From Pirellulales bacterium (GTDB lineage Bacteria > Planctomycetota > Planctomycetia > Pirellulales > JAICIG01), in assembly GCA_035533075.1 (NCBI GenBank), contig DATLUO010000171.1, forward strand, positions 1 through 41,601: DNA of 41,601 bases. The letters are read 5' to 3'. Both the position numbers and the translations under genes were made by a program. The notes beneath the pieces were generated by a model. That model was given only the letters and a program-made list of their open reading frames with translations. It was not told the DNA's origin and did not search any database. Shown here one piece after another: positions 31,535 through 41,010 of this stretch. Position 1 is the stretch's first letter, and every line of letters begins with the position of its first letter.

Positions 31535-32697
31535 GTTTGTTTACCTCGCTGAATAGGTTGTCCTGGGCGAAAGCGGCGCAGCCCCTGCTCGAACACGTGC
31601 GGCGTGATGTAGCGGGTGTGATAGTTTTGCCAGTCTTGCCGATGGTGACGGAAGACCCGATCGTCTTCGAGCTTGCCGGGTGGTGTGGTGTACTTGTTCA
31701 TGCCGTGGGCCGGCAAAGGTAAAACCGTCTTTCCAAAACGTGTATTGTAATCGCCGTCTTTCACCCAGCCGTCCGAGATCCAGACAAAATCTCGTTTCCA
31801 GCCGGCTGCCGGTTCAGGCGGAGCCGCAAACTTAAGGACGATCTCGTCGCCGGCGGTAACGATGGCGTAGCGGTCGTCGATGGCTGCCAGCAGCTCGCGA
31901 ATGTCGCCATGTCGCGTGTGGTAGCCAATCAAGTCGCGCCAGTGCTGGCCGACCGAAACAAGCTGATCATAGTCGGGCAACTCCGGAGAGCTGCGGTTTG
32001 CCTGGGTCATCGCCACAATGCCGCGGAAACGCAAATCGGCCGTCTGCGGCGCCAGTTCTCGCCGCTTGACCGCCGCATCGTCTCGCCCCAGACCATAAGC
32101 CAGCCAGTCCCAATAAACCTCCATATTGGTCCGCAGGCGAAAGCGACGCGCCACGCCGGAACCGCGGGACTCGTCCAGTCCATCGAGTCGGATCAGCATG
32201 GTTTTGTTTTTGCCGGCCGGAAAACCGAGCCGCTGTACGGCCTTGACGGCCTTGTCGATCGGCGTATCAAACTCCGCCTGAAACGTGCCGTTGGGCCAGA
32301 CAATGCGCAATACATCCGCTCGCTTCCGTTCGCCCAGACCGAAATGGACCACCGGCGCGTTGATCGGTTGTTTGACTACGTGGGTGCCGGTACGCAGCTC
32401 GATTTCGCCTCCAACGCCGAAGGAATTGATTCGATTATCGCCGTCGGCCTTCTCATCCGTGGCCAGCGGACGGACATTCTGCCAGGGCACAAAACTGGCC
32501 GAGCGTTCGTTAGCGAAGACGTGCAGGTGGCCGCTTTCGTCCAGCAACGCCGCGTCTGGTGCGCCGTCATAATCGAAATCAGCCCAAGCAAACCATTGCG
32601 GTCCCTTGGCGTCTTCAAAAACCGGCCGCCTGTTTTGGGAGCTACAGCGACTAGGCGCGTCCGACGGGGACGACCGGCGTAACACTGCGGCGATCAC
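31498..32697 (-). pseudogene. ASPIC/UnbV-type secreted protein, 5'-truncated
   Basis: The 399-residue frame opens inside the gene. From about residue 22 it reads RPVFEDAKGPQWFAWADFDY, a VCBS/FG-GAP-type calcium-binding strand (DFDYDGAPDAALLDESG). It then has the ASPIC/UnbV block (NSFGVGGEIELRTG, HFGLGERKRADVLRIVWPNG) and a long C-terminal domain ending DWQNYHTRYITPHVFEQGLR. Intact relatives have many FG-GAP repeats and a signal peptide at the N-terminus. Here the frame has a stop just above 32697 and none of these, so the front of the gene is lost. It overlaps the SDR start by 37 bases. Confidence 0.7.
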
Positions 32698-32772
32698 ATA
32701 GCCTAGGTGGATGTCAAATTAGGGAACAGCGGCCTCTGGTGGGCCAACAATTGTGAGTTGCTGTACTGGCCG

Positions 32773-33411
32773 TCAGCCCTTGGCCCGCTTCTTGCCGATG
32801 AACACGCGCTCTTTGGGAGCGTCGCCGAACGCCTGCCGCGGCATGTTCAAGGTCGATGCAAAAACTCCTGTCGATCCACCCGCCACCCACTCACTCAGGT
32901 TCACGGTGGTGAATTCGGCGTGGTTATGAATCAGCATCAGCTTGGCCGTCATACCACCCACGTTTTCGACGTAATGCCCGAACCCCTGAGGGACGAAAGC
33001 GACGTCTTCGGGGCCGCAGTCGAACAGCGACGGCACTCCCTGTCCGTCGACGATTGTCATACGGATTTCGCCGGCCATCACAAACAGCCACTCATCCGAG
33101 TTCGGATGCCAGTGAGGCTCGCGCAGATCGCCGGCGGAAAGGTCGATCAAACTGGCCGAGATGGATGCCGAAATCGGGAAGTCGTGAAGCTTGTGCTCGC
33201 GGATGGAACTCTCGCCGTAGCGGTGGACCGGCGCCTTTCCCATGCGGAATTTGTAGATAGAGTCAGTTTGGCCGGCCGCGGGCCGGTCTGGTTCAGGACC
33301 CGCCTTTTCGCCCGCGAATTCGCCGTTCGATCGCGCCTTCGCGCCAACCACTCCACTGGCCACGGCGCCCGCCGCAATCCCAATAACGCTTCGACGACTA
33401 ACGCCCTTCAT
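32773..33411 (-). CDS. Tat-exported cupin, oxalate decarboxylase-like
   Basis: The ATG at 33411 gives a twin-arginine signal (MKGVSRRSVIGIAAGAVASG). The 212-residue protein has a single cupin barrel with the metal-binding HWHPNSDEWLFVMAGEIRM (His-100, His-102, Glu-107) and FVPQGFGHYVENVG (His-146), a complete four-ligand set, probably for Mn or Fe. The spacing and DEWLFVxxGxxR resemble one half of oxalate decarboxylase and related bicupin proteins, but only one domain is present. It probably acts in the periplasm on a small organic acid or as a sugar-binding cupin. A 9-bp-stem hairpin lies in its leader at 33441-33475. Confidence 0.85.
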   Translation of the reverse strand: MKGVSRRSVIGIAAGAVASGVVGAKARSNGEFAGEKAGPEPDRPAAGQTDSIYKFRMGKAPVHRYGESSIREHKLHDFPISASISASLIDLSAGDLREPHWHPNSDEWLFVMAGEIRMTIVDGQGVPSLFDCGPEDVAFVPQGFGHYVENVGGMTAKLMLIHNHAEFTTVNLSEWVAGGSTGVFASTLNMPRQAFGDAPKERVFIGKKRAKG

Positions 33412-33440
33412 GAAACCACTCCCATAGACGAAGATTAATG

Positions 33441-33475
33441 CGGCCGGCGACTTAGCGTGGCGCGAGCGCCGGCCG
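33441..33475. promoter_or_regulatory. Leader hairpin upstream of the cupin gene
   Basis: CGGCCGGCG (33441-33449) pairs with CGCCGGCCG (33467-33475), with a 17-nt loop, 30 bases upstream of the cupin ATG. No T-run is adjacent. Its function is unknown. Confidence 0.3.
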
Positions 33476-33551
33476 GCGATCGGGAATACACCGCGATTGA
33501 TCTTATTCCGGACCGCGGGCGTTCCGCAAGGCGGCCAAACACCTGACATTC

Positions 33552-33578
33552 AAAACCCGACCGCCGACATGGCGGTCG
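33552..33578 (-). terminator. Rho-independent terminator of the GTPase gene
   Basis: On the minus strand an 8-bp stem CGACCGCC / GGCGGTCG with a 5-nt loop is followed by GGTTTTG. It lies 25 bases after the stop codon at 33603. Confidence 0.6.
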
Positions 33579-33602
33579 AGAAGCCTCATTCGCCGTACCG
33601 CA

Positions 33603-35447
33603 CTACGCGGAACGAAGCGCGTCGAGGGCCAGCTCGACTTCGCGAAAGGGCGGCGCGTGGACGAGGTCGGCGCCGGCGCGCAGGGGGGCCAGCAGCTTGC
33701 CCAGCAGCTCGCGCTCCAGCCAATCGGCCAGCCATTGGGCACGCATTTCGGCGTAGCGAAGCTGCAAGCGACGGAAGAGACGGGCGGCCGCCTGCGTCAC
33801 GCCCTCGCCCGTCACGGTCACCACGGCCTCGCCGCCGACCGTCGTGCCGCCGGCAATCATGGCCTCGGTTGCCAAATGACTGGCCGTCTGGCCGGCCAGG
33901 TGCGCCGCCGCGTGGCCCACGACGTCGCCGGCCAGAATCCAGCCGCTGACGGCCAGCGTGACCGTGATCGCCGGCCTGGCCACCGCGGCCGCGTTGTCGA
34001 GCGACCGCAGCACGTTGATGGCGCCGGGGTTCCCTTCGCTCCAACGATCGAGCTCGCTCCGCAGGAAGGCGCGGTAGTCGTCGTCGAGCGCCGGCAACGC
34101 CGCGTGGGCCGCGGCCAGCCGTGCCAACAACGCCTCACGCGCGGCCCCGCCCAACATCGCCGCCAGCCGCGGCCGCAGCACGTCGTTGCCGATCTGCGAA
34201 AGGCGGTCGAGCTCGGCCAGCAGTTTTTCCAAGGCTTCGACAATCGCCTGCCGCTCACGGGCGCGAAACGTCTCCTGCGGCGGCTCGGCGTCGCCCCGCG
34301 CCGTCCGCCACGCCTCGCGCACCGGCCAGGAAACGCCCTGACCCACGACGCGATAGAAGGCGTGAATCTTGCGCGACCAGCCGCTGCGCCGGGCGTCCCA
34401 CCAGGCACGGACTTCATCGACCAGCAAACGTGGCGGCAGCGTCGGCCAGTCGACGCGGGCCATCTGCGCCGCGTTCAACGTCTTGTTGGCGGCCGCAAAC
34501 TCGGCACTCGCCTCGCGCAACTGCCAGAGCCAGGCCGGCACGCCGCCGTCGCGGTCGAGCAACCGGGCCAACGCCCCGCGGAATGTGCGGACCTTGATGG
34601 CGTCGAAATGGAGCTGAGCCAACTCCGCCTGCAACGATGCGGGTCCACCGAGCGGGGCATGGCCATCGGGTCCGACTTCGCAAAACGGCAATCGCAGGTG
34701 GTTGGCGGCCGCGCGGTCGTAAGGCACGACGTACACGTGGTCCGGGCGAGCGCCCGTTTCGGCCGTAAACGTGGCCAGCCACTGCGGCCAATAGTCGCGG
34801 TCTTCGGCCAGGTCGCACTGGTTGAAGACCACGATCACCGGCTTGTCGGCCTCGGCGGCCTTGCGGAAGAACTGCTTCACCGCCGCGTCGTTGTACTTCT
34901 GCTGCGTGAGCACGGCGATCAGCACGTCGGCCGAACGGCGGATCTGGTCGGCACGCAGCCAGTTCACCGCCGCATCGGAATCGACGTCGGGCGTGTCGAG
35001 CAGCAACAGCCGCGGAGGCACGCTTTCGGCCAGCCGCCAGAAGAGGAGATGCTCGGCGCAGTCGGTCAGCGAGTCGGCGGCCGACTGCCACTCGCGCAGC
35101 TCGAAGCCTTCGAACAGGCGCGCGAGGAGCCGGGCGTCGTCGAAGCCCGGCGGCACAAGGCAGATGGGATGCCGGGTGCCGGCGGCCAGCGGACTGACGG
35201 CGCTGGCGTTTTGGCCGGCCAGGTGGTTGAATATCACCGACTTGCCGATGTTGGTGCCGCCCACGACCGCCACGACCAGGGCGGGTTTGATACCGAGTTG
35301 GGGCAACAGCTTGTGCTTGAGCAGCTCGGACCACTCCTGATTTTCGGGCGTGGGCATGCCCAGCGTGGCCGCGGCCGCGGCCAGCTCGTCGAGCGCGCAG
35401 TGCAGCCGTTGGATTTGTTCCGCCCAAAGATCGAAAGCGACGCTCAT
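33603..35447 (-). CDS. Dynamin-like / ribosome-binding-type GTPase
   Basis: The 614-residue protein starts at MSVAFDLWAEQIQRLHCALD; upstream in-frame codons belong to repeats. The GTPase motifs are G1 VVGGTNIGKS (63-70), G3 LLLLDTPDVDS (about 147-157) and G4 VFNQCD (NQCD at 209-212, where NKxD is usual). A long Ala/Leu/Arg-rich helical C-terminus contains a hydrophobic stretch (AITVTLAVSGWILAGDVVGH) that may bind membrane. Together these suggest a dynamin-superfamily or MMR-HSR1-type GTPase acting at the membrane. It stands alone; the neighbouring genes give no clue to its partner. Confidence 0.85.
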   Translation of the reverse strand: MSVAFDLWAEQIQRLHCALDELAAAAATLGMPTPENQEWSELLKHKLLPQLGIKPALVVAVVGGTNIGKSVIFNHLAGQNASAVSPLAAGTRHPICLVPPGFDDARLLARLFEGFELREWQSAADSLTDCAEHLLFWRLAESVPPRLLLLDTPDVDSDAAVNWLRADQIRRSADVLIAVLTQQKYNDAAVKQFFRKAAEADKPVIVVFNQCDLAEDRDYWPQWLATFTAETGARPDHVYVVPYDRAAANHLRLPFCEVGPDGHAPLGGPASLQAELAQLHFDAIKVRTFRGALARLLDRDGGVPAWLWQLREASAEFAAANKTLNAAQMARVDWPTLPPRLLVDEVRAWWDARRSGWSRKIHAFYRVVGQGVSWPVREAWRTARGDAEPPQETFRARERQAIVEALEKLLAELDRLSQIGNDVLRPRLAAMLGGAAREALLARLAAAHAALPALDDDYRAFLRSELDRWSEGNPGAINVLRSLDNAAAVARPAITVTLAVSGWILAGDVVGHAAAHLAGQTASHLATEAMIAGGTTVGGEAVVTVTGEGVTQAAARLFRRLQLRYAEMRAQWLADWLERELLGKLLAPLRAGADLVHAPPFREVELALDALRSA

Positions 35448-35479
35448 GCAGCAGTAGATGGTAGGCCGCGGGGGGGAGG

Positions 35480-35505
35480 AATTGCAAATTGCAAATTGCG
35501 AATTG
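35480..35505. repeat. AATTGCAAATTGC short tandem units
   Basis: GAATTGCAAATTGCAAATTG is followed by CGAATTG, about three tandem 8-bp units in an AT-rich island within GC-rich sequence. It is probably another interspersed repeat family. Confidence 0.5.
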
Positions 35506-35518
35506 ATAATCAGCGAAT

Positions 35519-35617
35519 GTAAGGTGGGACCAGCGAGCTTGCGAGCTCTGGCCAACCGCGAAAGACGTCGTTGCCAACGGTGGGCCGGCGCTCGCAAGCT
35601 CGCTGGTCCCACCTTAC
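35519..35617. repeat. Perfect 28-bp inverted repeat
   Basis: The arms 35519-35546 and 35590-35617 (GTAAGGTGGGACCAGCGAGC type) are exact complements around 43 bp. It lies between the GTPase gene and the Sir2 remnant. TAGGGTGGGAGCG at 40971 may be a partial copy. Confidence 0.85.
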
Positions 35618-35659
35618 GACTCGCCAGCCAGCGCCTGAACCCCGAACCCTGAACCTTGC

Positions 35660-35908
35660 ATGCCGGTTGCCTCGCCGATCATTGAAGTCGCCGCCTGGCT
35701 GGCCGAGTGCCAGCGGGGTGCGGCTTTCACCGGGGCGGCCATCAGCACCGAAAGCGGCATCCCCGACTTCCGTTCGCCCGGCGATCCGACGCCGCTCGAT
35801 GGCATTGCCGATTTCGTGATTCACGAACCGATCGGCCAGACGCTCGCGGCCATCGAAAACGAGCTGCAGCGAGCGACATCACAAAAAGAAGAAAGAGAGC
35901 CACGATGA
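35660..35908 (+). pseudogene. Sir2-type NAD-dependent deacylase with internal deletion
   Basis: The 82-residue frame joins the two ends of a Sir2 protein. It opens with IIEVAAWLAECQRGAAFTGA and AISTESGIPDFRSPG (the GAGxS...GIPDFRS NAD-binding motif, here GAAIS). It then passes straight to DPTPLDGIADFVIHEPIGQT and LAAIENEL, the usual C-terminal end. The roughly 150 residues between, with the catalytic His, the NAD Rossmann body and the zinc cysteines, are missing, yet the frame is kept. It cannot be an active deacylase. Its stop overlaps the ATG of the hydrolase gene (ATGA), so it may now act only as a leader reading frame. Confidence 0.8.
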
Positions 35909-37005
35909 GATTCCGGCATGGGGTGCCATTGACTCCGGTTCTATACTGCCTCGCGGCGGCTTCGCTGCTGCCGGCCGCCGAGCCGCGCCTGCCGCGCGAC
36001 AATTTGCTGGTCTATCGCGGACCGAATGGCGGGCCGCTGCCTGTCCGCACCACGGCCGACTGGCTGAAACGGCGGGCCGAGATCCTGGAGGGCATGCAGT
36101 CGGTCATGGGCCGCTTGCCGGGCGACGAGAAGCGCTGCCCCCTCGATATGAAGGTTGAAGAAGAAGTCGACCGCGGCCAGTACGTGCGGCGACTGATTAC
36201 GTATAGCTCTGAGCCGGGCGGCCGCGTGCCTGCTTACCTGTGCATTCCCAAAGCGGCCCTGGCCAAGGGCGCGGCGCGCGTGCCCGCCGTGTTGTGCCTG
36301 CACCCGACGGACAACGTCGCGGGGCATGGGGTGGTGGTCGGCCTGGGTGGCAAGGCGAATCGCAGTTATGCCGCGGAGCTGGCCGAGCGAGGTTATGTGA
36401 CGCTTTCGCCCAGCTATCCGCTGTTGGCCGAGTATCAGCCCGACCTGAAGGCGCTCGGCTGGGAGAGCGGCACGTTGAAGGCGGTTTGGGACAACATCCG
36501 CGGCCTCGACTTGCTGGCGTCGCTCGGCTTTGTGCGGCCTGACGCCTTTGGTGTCATCGGCCATTCGCTGGGCGGGCACAATTCCGTATATACCGCGGTG
36601 TTCGATGACCGCATCAAGGCGGTGGTGTCGAGCTGCGGCCTGGACTCGTATCTCGACTACATGGGCGGCGACGAAAAGGTCTGGTTCCCCGAAAAGGGCT
36701 GGTGTCAGACCCGTTACATGCCAAAGCTGGCCGGCTATCGCAACCGCCTGGCTGAGATCCCGTTCGATTTCTCGGAGATGATCGGTGCCTTGGCGCCGCG
36801 GCAGGTGTTGATCGTGGCGCCGCTGCATGACAGCAACTTCAAGTTCGACAGCGTCGATCGGCTGGCCGCGGCCGCGCGCGAGGTGTTCAAGCTCTACGGC
36901 CAAGGCGACCATCTTCGCGTCGAGCATCCCGACTGCGAGCACGACTTTCCCGACGCGATGCGAGACGAAGCATATCGGCTGTTCGACGCGGTGCTGCGTC
37001 CGTAA
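35905..37005 (+). CDS. Secreted alpha/beta hydrolase (acetyl xylan esterase / dienelactone hydrolase type)
   Basis: The 366-residue protein has a signal peptide (MRFRHGVPLTPVLYCLAAAS, cleavage near LPAAE). RVPAVLCLHPTDNVAGHGVV precedes the nucleophile elbow VIGHSLGGHNSVYTAVFDD (Ser near 221). The catalytic Asp is likely in VLIVAPLHDSNFKFDS and the His in HPDCEHDFPDAMR. This is the layout of acetyl-xylan-esterase or dienelactone-hydrolase-like enzymes common in planctomycetes. A polysaccharide-deacetylating or small-ester-cleaving role outside the cytoplasm is inferred. Its start overlaps the stop of the Sir2 remnant, and GAAAGAGAG before it could bind the ribosome. Confidence 0.87.
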   Translation: MRFRHGVPLTPVLYCLAAASLLPAAEPRLPRDNLLVYRGPNGGPLPVRTTADWLKRRAEILEGMQSVMGRLPGDEKRCPLDMKVEEEVDRGQYVRRLITYSSEPGGRVPAYLCIPKAALAKGAARVPAVLCLHPTDNVAGHGVVVGLGGKANRSYAAELAERGYVTLSPSYPLLAEYQPDLKALGWESGTLKAVWDNIRGLDLLASLGFVRPDAFGVIGHSLGGHNSVYTAVFDDRIKAVVSSCGLDSYLDYMGGDEKVWFPEKGWCQTRYMPKLAGYRNRLAEIPFDFSEMIGALAPRQVLIVAPLHDSNFKFDSVDRLAAAAREVFKLYGQGDHLRVEHPDCEHDFPDAMRDEAYRLFDAVLRP

Positions 37006-37020
37006 CCTCACGCGCCCGCA

Positions 37021-37026
37021 TATAAT
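37021..37026 (+). promoter_or_regulatory. Possible -10 box for hrpA
   Basis: A perfect TATAAT lies about 38 bases upstream of the helicase TTG start, just after the hydrolase stop. No good -35 is seen, so support is limited. Confidence 0.3.
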
Positions 37027-37063
37027 AGCGGCGAGGGCGGGCAACTTCTGATGGGCGGGCCGG

Positions 37064-40000
37064 TTGGCCGAAATTTTTTCAATATCGGAACTGGGGGCCA
37101 GAATCGGCGACGCACTGTTCGCCGATCGCTGGCGGCTGCGCCGGCAATTGCGAGATATCGAACAGGCCGAACAACGCGGTCGGCCCACCGACCAGCGGCT
37201 TTCGCGGCTGGCCGATGAACTGGAGAAGTCGGCGGCCCTCCGGCAGGCACGCCGGGCGAACGTGCCGCACGCGCGGTACGACGATGCGCTGCCCGTCGCC
37301 GCCCGGCGGGGCGAGATCGCCGCCGCCATCCGCGAACATCAAGTGGTGATCGTCTGCGGCGACACCGGTTCCGGCAAGTCGACGCAGCTTCCCAAAATCT
37401 GCCTGGAGATCGGCCGCGGTCTGGAAGGTTTTATCGGGCACACCCAGCCGCGACGCATCGCCGCCCGGAGCGTGGCGGCCCGCATCGCCGAAGAACTGGG
37501 TTCGCCGCTGGGCCAGGCCGTCGGCTACAAGATTCGCTTCACCGATGCCACGAACCCGCGGACCTACGTCAAGCTGCTCACCGACGGCGTGCTGCTGGCC
37601 GAATCGCACCACGACCGGTTTCTCAACCAGTACGACACCATCATTCTCGACGAGGCGCACGAGCGGTCGCTGAACATCGACTTTCTGCTCGGATACTTGA
37701 AGCGGTTGCTGCCCAGCCGCCGCGATCTGAAGCTGATCGTGACGTCGGCCACGATCGACGCCGAACGCTTCGCGCGGCACTTCGAATCGGTGGCCGGCGA
37801 CGTGCCGGTGATCAGCGTGTCGGGCCGCACCTATCCGGTCGAAGTCCGCTATCGACCGCCGATCGCCGAGAAGGAAGGCGAAGAGCCCGATATGGAACGG
37901 GCTGTCTTGGCCGCGGTCGACGAACTGGCCCGCGAGCAACCGGGCGACATCCTGATCTTCATGCCGACCGAGCAGGAGATTCTGGCCACGGCCAAAGCGC
38001 TGCGGGCGCATCGCATTCCCGGCGACCAGCCCGGACGCGCGACGGAAGTGCTGCCGCTGTATGCACGGCTTTCGACGGCGGAGCAGAACCGCATCTTTCA
38101 GCCCCATCAGGGTCGTCGGATTGTGATCGCCACGAACGTCGCCGAGTCGAGCCTGACGGTGCCGGGCGTGCGATCGGTGATCGACAGCGGCACTGCGCGA
38201 ATCAGCCGTTATGCGGCCCGCTCCAAGGTCCAGCGGCTGCCGATCGAGCCGGTGTCGCAGGCTTCGGCCGATCAGCGAAAGGGGCGTTGCGGCCGGTTGG
38301 GGCCGGGCATCTGCATTCGGCTGTATCGCGAAGACGACTTTCTCAGCCGCGAGCGTTATACGCCGGCCGAGATTTTGCGCAGCAACCTGGCGGCCGTGGC
38401 TTTGCAGGCCAAGGCGTTGCGGCTGGGCGAGATCGAGGACTTTCCGTTTCTCGATGCCCCGCGGCCCGAATCGGTGAGCGACGCCTACCGCACGCTGTTC
38501 GAGCTTGGGGCGACGGACGAGCGGCAGCAGTTGACCGAGCTGGGGCGGCAGCTCAGCCGCTTGCCCGTCGATCCCCGGATCGGGCGCATCATTATGGCGG
38601 GCGTGCGCGAGAACTGCCTGCACGAGATTCTGATCATCGCCGCGGTGCTGGATCTGCACGACCCGCGTGAGCGGCCCTCCGACCAGCAGGAGGCGGCCGA
38701 TCAGGCCCACGCCCGGTTCGCCGACGAGCAGTCGGATTTTATCGGCTTCTTGAGGCTGTGGGATTTTTACCACGAGCTGAAGGGGCGGTTGTCGCGCAAT
38801 CAGGTGCGCAAGGCCTGCCGCGAATTCTTTCTGTCGCACAACCGCATGCGCGAGTGGCTGGAGATCCATCGGCAGCTTTTGAAGTTCTGCGGCCAGGCGG
38901 GCTTCGAGCTGCATCCGCGCCGCAACGACTATGAGCGGATTCACCGGGCGTTGTTGGCCGGCTTCTTGTCGAGCATCGCGTATCGCAGCGACCCCTATGA
39001 ATACACGGTGGCCGGCGGACAAAAAGCGATGCTGTGGCCCGGCTCGGCGGCCTACCAGCGGCGGCCGAAGTGGGTGATCGCCGGCGAGGTGCTGGAGACG
39101 AACCGCCGCTACCTGCGCACGGCCGCCCGCATTCATCCGCGCTGGATCGAGCCGCTCGCCGAGCACCTGGTGAAGCGCAGCCATCGCGATCCGCACTGGG
39201 ATCCGTCGGTCGGCGCGGCGATGGTCGTGGAAAACGTCTCGCTGTTCGGCCTGCCGATCGCGCGCGAGCGGCGTGTGCCGCTGGCCGCCGTCGATCCGGT
39301 GTACGCGCGGGAGCTGTTCATCGAACACGGGCTGGTGCATGGCGGCTGCCCCACGCGGGCCAAGTTTCTGGCGCACAATCAACAGTTGCTGGCAGAATTG
39401 GAGCGGTTGCAGCGGAAGGTGCGGCGATACGGCCTGGTGCGCGGCGAGCACGCCCGCTTCGGCTTTTACGACCGGCGGCTGCCGGAAGAGGTGGTCGATG
39501 CGGCCAGCTTCGAGCGTTGGCGGCGCGAGGCGGAACACCAGCAGCCGGGCTTGCTCTTCATGTCGCCGAAAAACCTGCTCGCCGACCCGCTCGTGGAGAA
39601 GGATGCGGAGGCGTTTCCCGACGCCATCAGCGTCAGTACCATGCGGCTGCCGCTCGACTATTGCTTCGAGCCGGGCACCGAGCACGACGGCGTCACCATC
39701 ACGGTGCCGAAAGAAGGCTTCCACCAGCTCGACGCGCGGCGGCTGGAGTGGCTCGTGCCGGGGCTGGTCGAAGAGAAGGTCGTGGCGCTGATCAAATCGC
39801 TCCCCAAGACGGTGCGGCGCGGGCTGGTGCCGGTGCCCGACACGGCGCGGCGTGTGCTGGCCGAGTTGCACTATCCCGAAGGCTGCTTGCAGGCGGCGAT
39901 GGCCCACGCCTTGACCCGCATCGTCGGCACGCCGATCTCGGCCGAGGCCTTTCGCCTGTCGCGCGTGCCCGACCATTTGCGGATGCGGATTCGCGTGGTC

Positions 40001-40972
40001 GATTCGACCGGCCGGGCGTTGGCCGTCGGCCGCGATGTGGCCGGCGTGTGCAAGCAGCTTTGGACCGATACTCGGCCGACCTGGGGCGCGCTCGAGGACG
40101 CACGCTTTAACCGGCGAGACGTCACGAGTTGGGACTTCGGCGACTTGCCCGAACGCGTCGAAGTGAGCCGCGGAGGGATGGTGCTGGCGGGTTTCCCAAC
40201 GTTGATCGACGCGGGCACCAGCGTCTCGTTGCGGCTGGCTGGCACATTGGAAGCGGCCACAGCGCAGACGCGTGGCGGGGTGCGCCGGCTGGTGGTGCTG
40301 GCGGCGCATAGCGACATCGAGCCGCACATCGAGTGGCTGCCCGGTCTGGGCGAGTTGGCTGCGTTGGGCAGCGATTTGGGCGACCGAAGTTATTGGAAGG
40401 AGCAGCTTATCGAGCTGGTAGCCGATCGGGCCTTTCTCGACCGGCCGTTGCCCCGCAGCCAGGCGGAGTTCGAAGCGATGCTCGCCGCCGGCCGCGAGCG
40501 GACCGGCGTAGCCGTGCAGGATGTGGTGCCGCTGGTCGCGCTGATTTTGGAGAGCCATTCGGCCGTGCGGCGCAGCTTGCAGCAAGCGACCAACACACAG
40601 TGGCTGTATGCCGTCACGGACATCGAGAGCCAGCTTGGCGAGTTGTTCCGGCCCGGTTTTTTGACTTCGACGGCCTGGCAGTCGTTGCAATCGTATCCGC
40701 GCTATCTGCGGGCAGTTCAGATACGGCTGGAACGGCTGGCGTCGGGGGGCATGGCCCGCGACCGCCAGTTGTTCGAAGAACTGGAAGGCCGTTGGCTGGC
40801 CTATCTCGATCTTGCCGCGCAATATGCTCGCGAAGGCATCTACGACGCGGCGTTGGCCCAATATCGCTGGCTGATCGAGGAGTTTCGCGTATCGCTGTTT
40901 GCCCAGCAGTTAGGGACGCTCACGACGGTTTCCACCAAGCGGCTCGATCAGCTTTGGGCGAAGTTGGTGTAG
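37064..40972 (+). CDS. hrpA: ATP-dependent RNA helicase HrpA
   Basis: The 1302-residue length matches HrpA (about 1300). The TTG at 37064 is the only start after an in-frame stop at 37049. Motifs: I GDTGSGKSTQLPK near 97, Ia TQPRRIAARSVA, II DEAHERS near 197, III TSATIDAERF, then IV-VI (NVAESSLTVPG, SQASADQRKGRCGR, where QRxGRxGR is usual). The HA2/ratchet and OB regions follow (QVRKACREFFLSHNRMREW), then the DUF3418 C-terminal block (ALEDARFNRRDVTSWDFGDL, PERVEVSRGG). HrpA is a DEAH-box helicase that handles mRNA and rescues stalled or collided ribosomes in other bacteria. It appears intact. Confidence 0.95.
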   Translation: MAEIFSISELGARIGDALFADRWRLRRQLRDIEQAEQRGRPTDQRLSRLADELEKSAALRQARRANVPHARYDDALPVAARRGEIAAAIREHQVVIVCGDTGSGKSTQLPKICLEIGRGLEGFIGHTQPRRIAARSVAARIAEELGSPLGQAVGYKIRFTDATNPRTYVKLLTDGVLLAESHHDRFLNQYDTIILDEAHERSLNIDFLLGYLKRLLPSRRDLKLIVTSATIDAERFARHFESVAGDVPVISVSGRTYPVEVRYRPPIAEKEGEEPDMERAVLAAVDELAREQPGDILIFMPTEQEILATAKALRAHRIPGDQPGRATEVLPLYARLSTAEQNRIFQPHQGRRIVIATNVAESSLTVPGVRSVIDSGTARISRYAARSKVQRLPIEPVSQASADQRKGRCGRLGPGICIRLYREDDFLSRERYTPAEILRSNLAAVALQAKALRLGEIEDFPFLDAPRPESVSDAYRTLFELGATDERQQLTELGRQLSRLPVDPRIGRIIMAGVRENCLHEILIIAAVLDLHDPRERPSDQQEAADQAHARFADEQSDFIGFLRLWDFYHELKGRLSRNQVRKACREFFLSHNRMREWLEIHRQLLKFCGQAGFELHPRRNDYERIHRALLAGFLSSIAYRSDPYEYTVAGGQKAMLWPGSAAYQRRPKWVIAGEVLETNRRYLRTAARIHPRWIEPLAEHLVKRSHRDPHWDPSVGAAMVVENVSLFGLPIARERRVPLAAVDPVYARELFIEHGLVHGGCPTRAKFLAHNQQLLAELERLQRKVRRYGLVRGEHARFGFYDRRLPEEVVDAASFERWRREAEHQQPGLLFMSPKNLLADPLVEKDAEAFPDAISVSTMRLPLDYCFEPGTEHDGVTITVPKEGFHQLDARRLEWLVPGLVEEKVVALIKSLPKTVRRGLVPVPDTARRVLAELHYPEGCLQAAMAHALTRIVGTPISAEAFRLSRVPDHLRMRIRVVDSTGRALAVGRDVAGVCKQLWTDTRPTWGALEDARFNRRDVTSWDFGDLPERVEVSRGGMVLAGFPTLIDAGTSVSLRLAGTLEAATAQTRGGVRRLVVLAAHSDIEPHIEWLPGLGELAALGSDLGDRSYWKEQLIELVADRAFLDRPLPRSQAEFEAMLAAGRERTGVAVQDVVPLVALILESHSAVRRSLQQATNTQWLYAVTDIESQLGELFRPGFLTSTAWQSLQSYPRYLRAVQIRLERLASGGMARDRQLFEELEGRWLAYLDLAAQYAREGIYDAALAQYRWLIEEFRVSLFAQQLGTLTTVSTKRLDQLWAKLV

Positions 40973-41010
40973 GGTGGGAGCGTCATGCGCTGGCCCGCCT
41001 CCGTTCTTAG

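Noticed and set aside
35480-35505. Tandem AATTGCA units considered as a CRISPR or iteron array
   Set aside because: Only about three units of 8 bases without spacers; too short for CRISPR and no replication gene nearby.
33657-35522. Long open frame on the plus strand opposite the GTPase gene
   Set aside because: Low-information Arg/Gln/His-rich translation; the minus strand carries GTPase motifs and its own terminator.
37079-40861. Open frame of 1260 codons on the minus strand opposite hrpA
   Set aside because: It mirrors the helicase codons, has biased His/Gln/Arg composition and no domain; the plus-strand helicase has all motifs in order.
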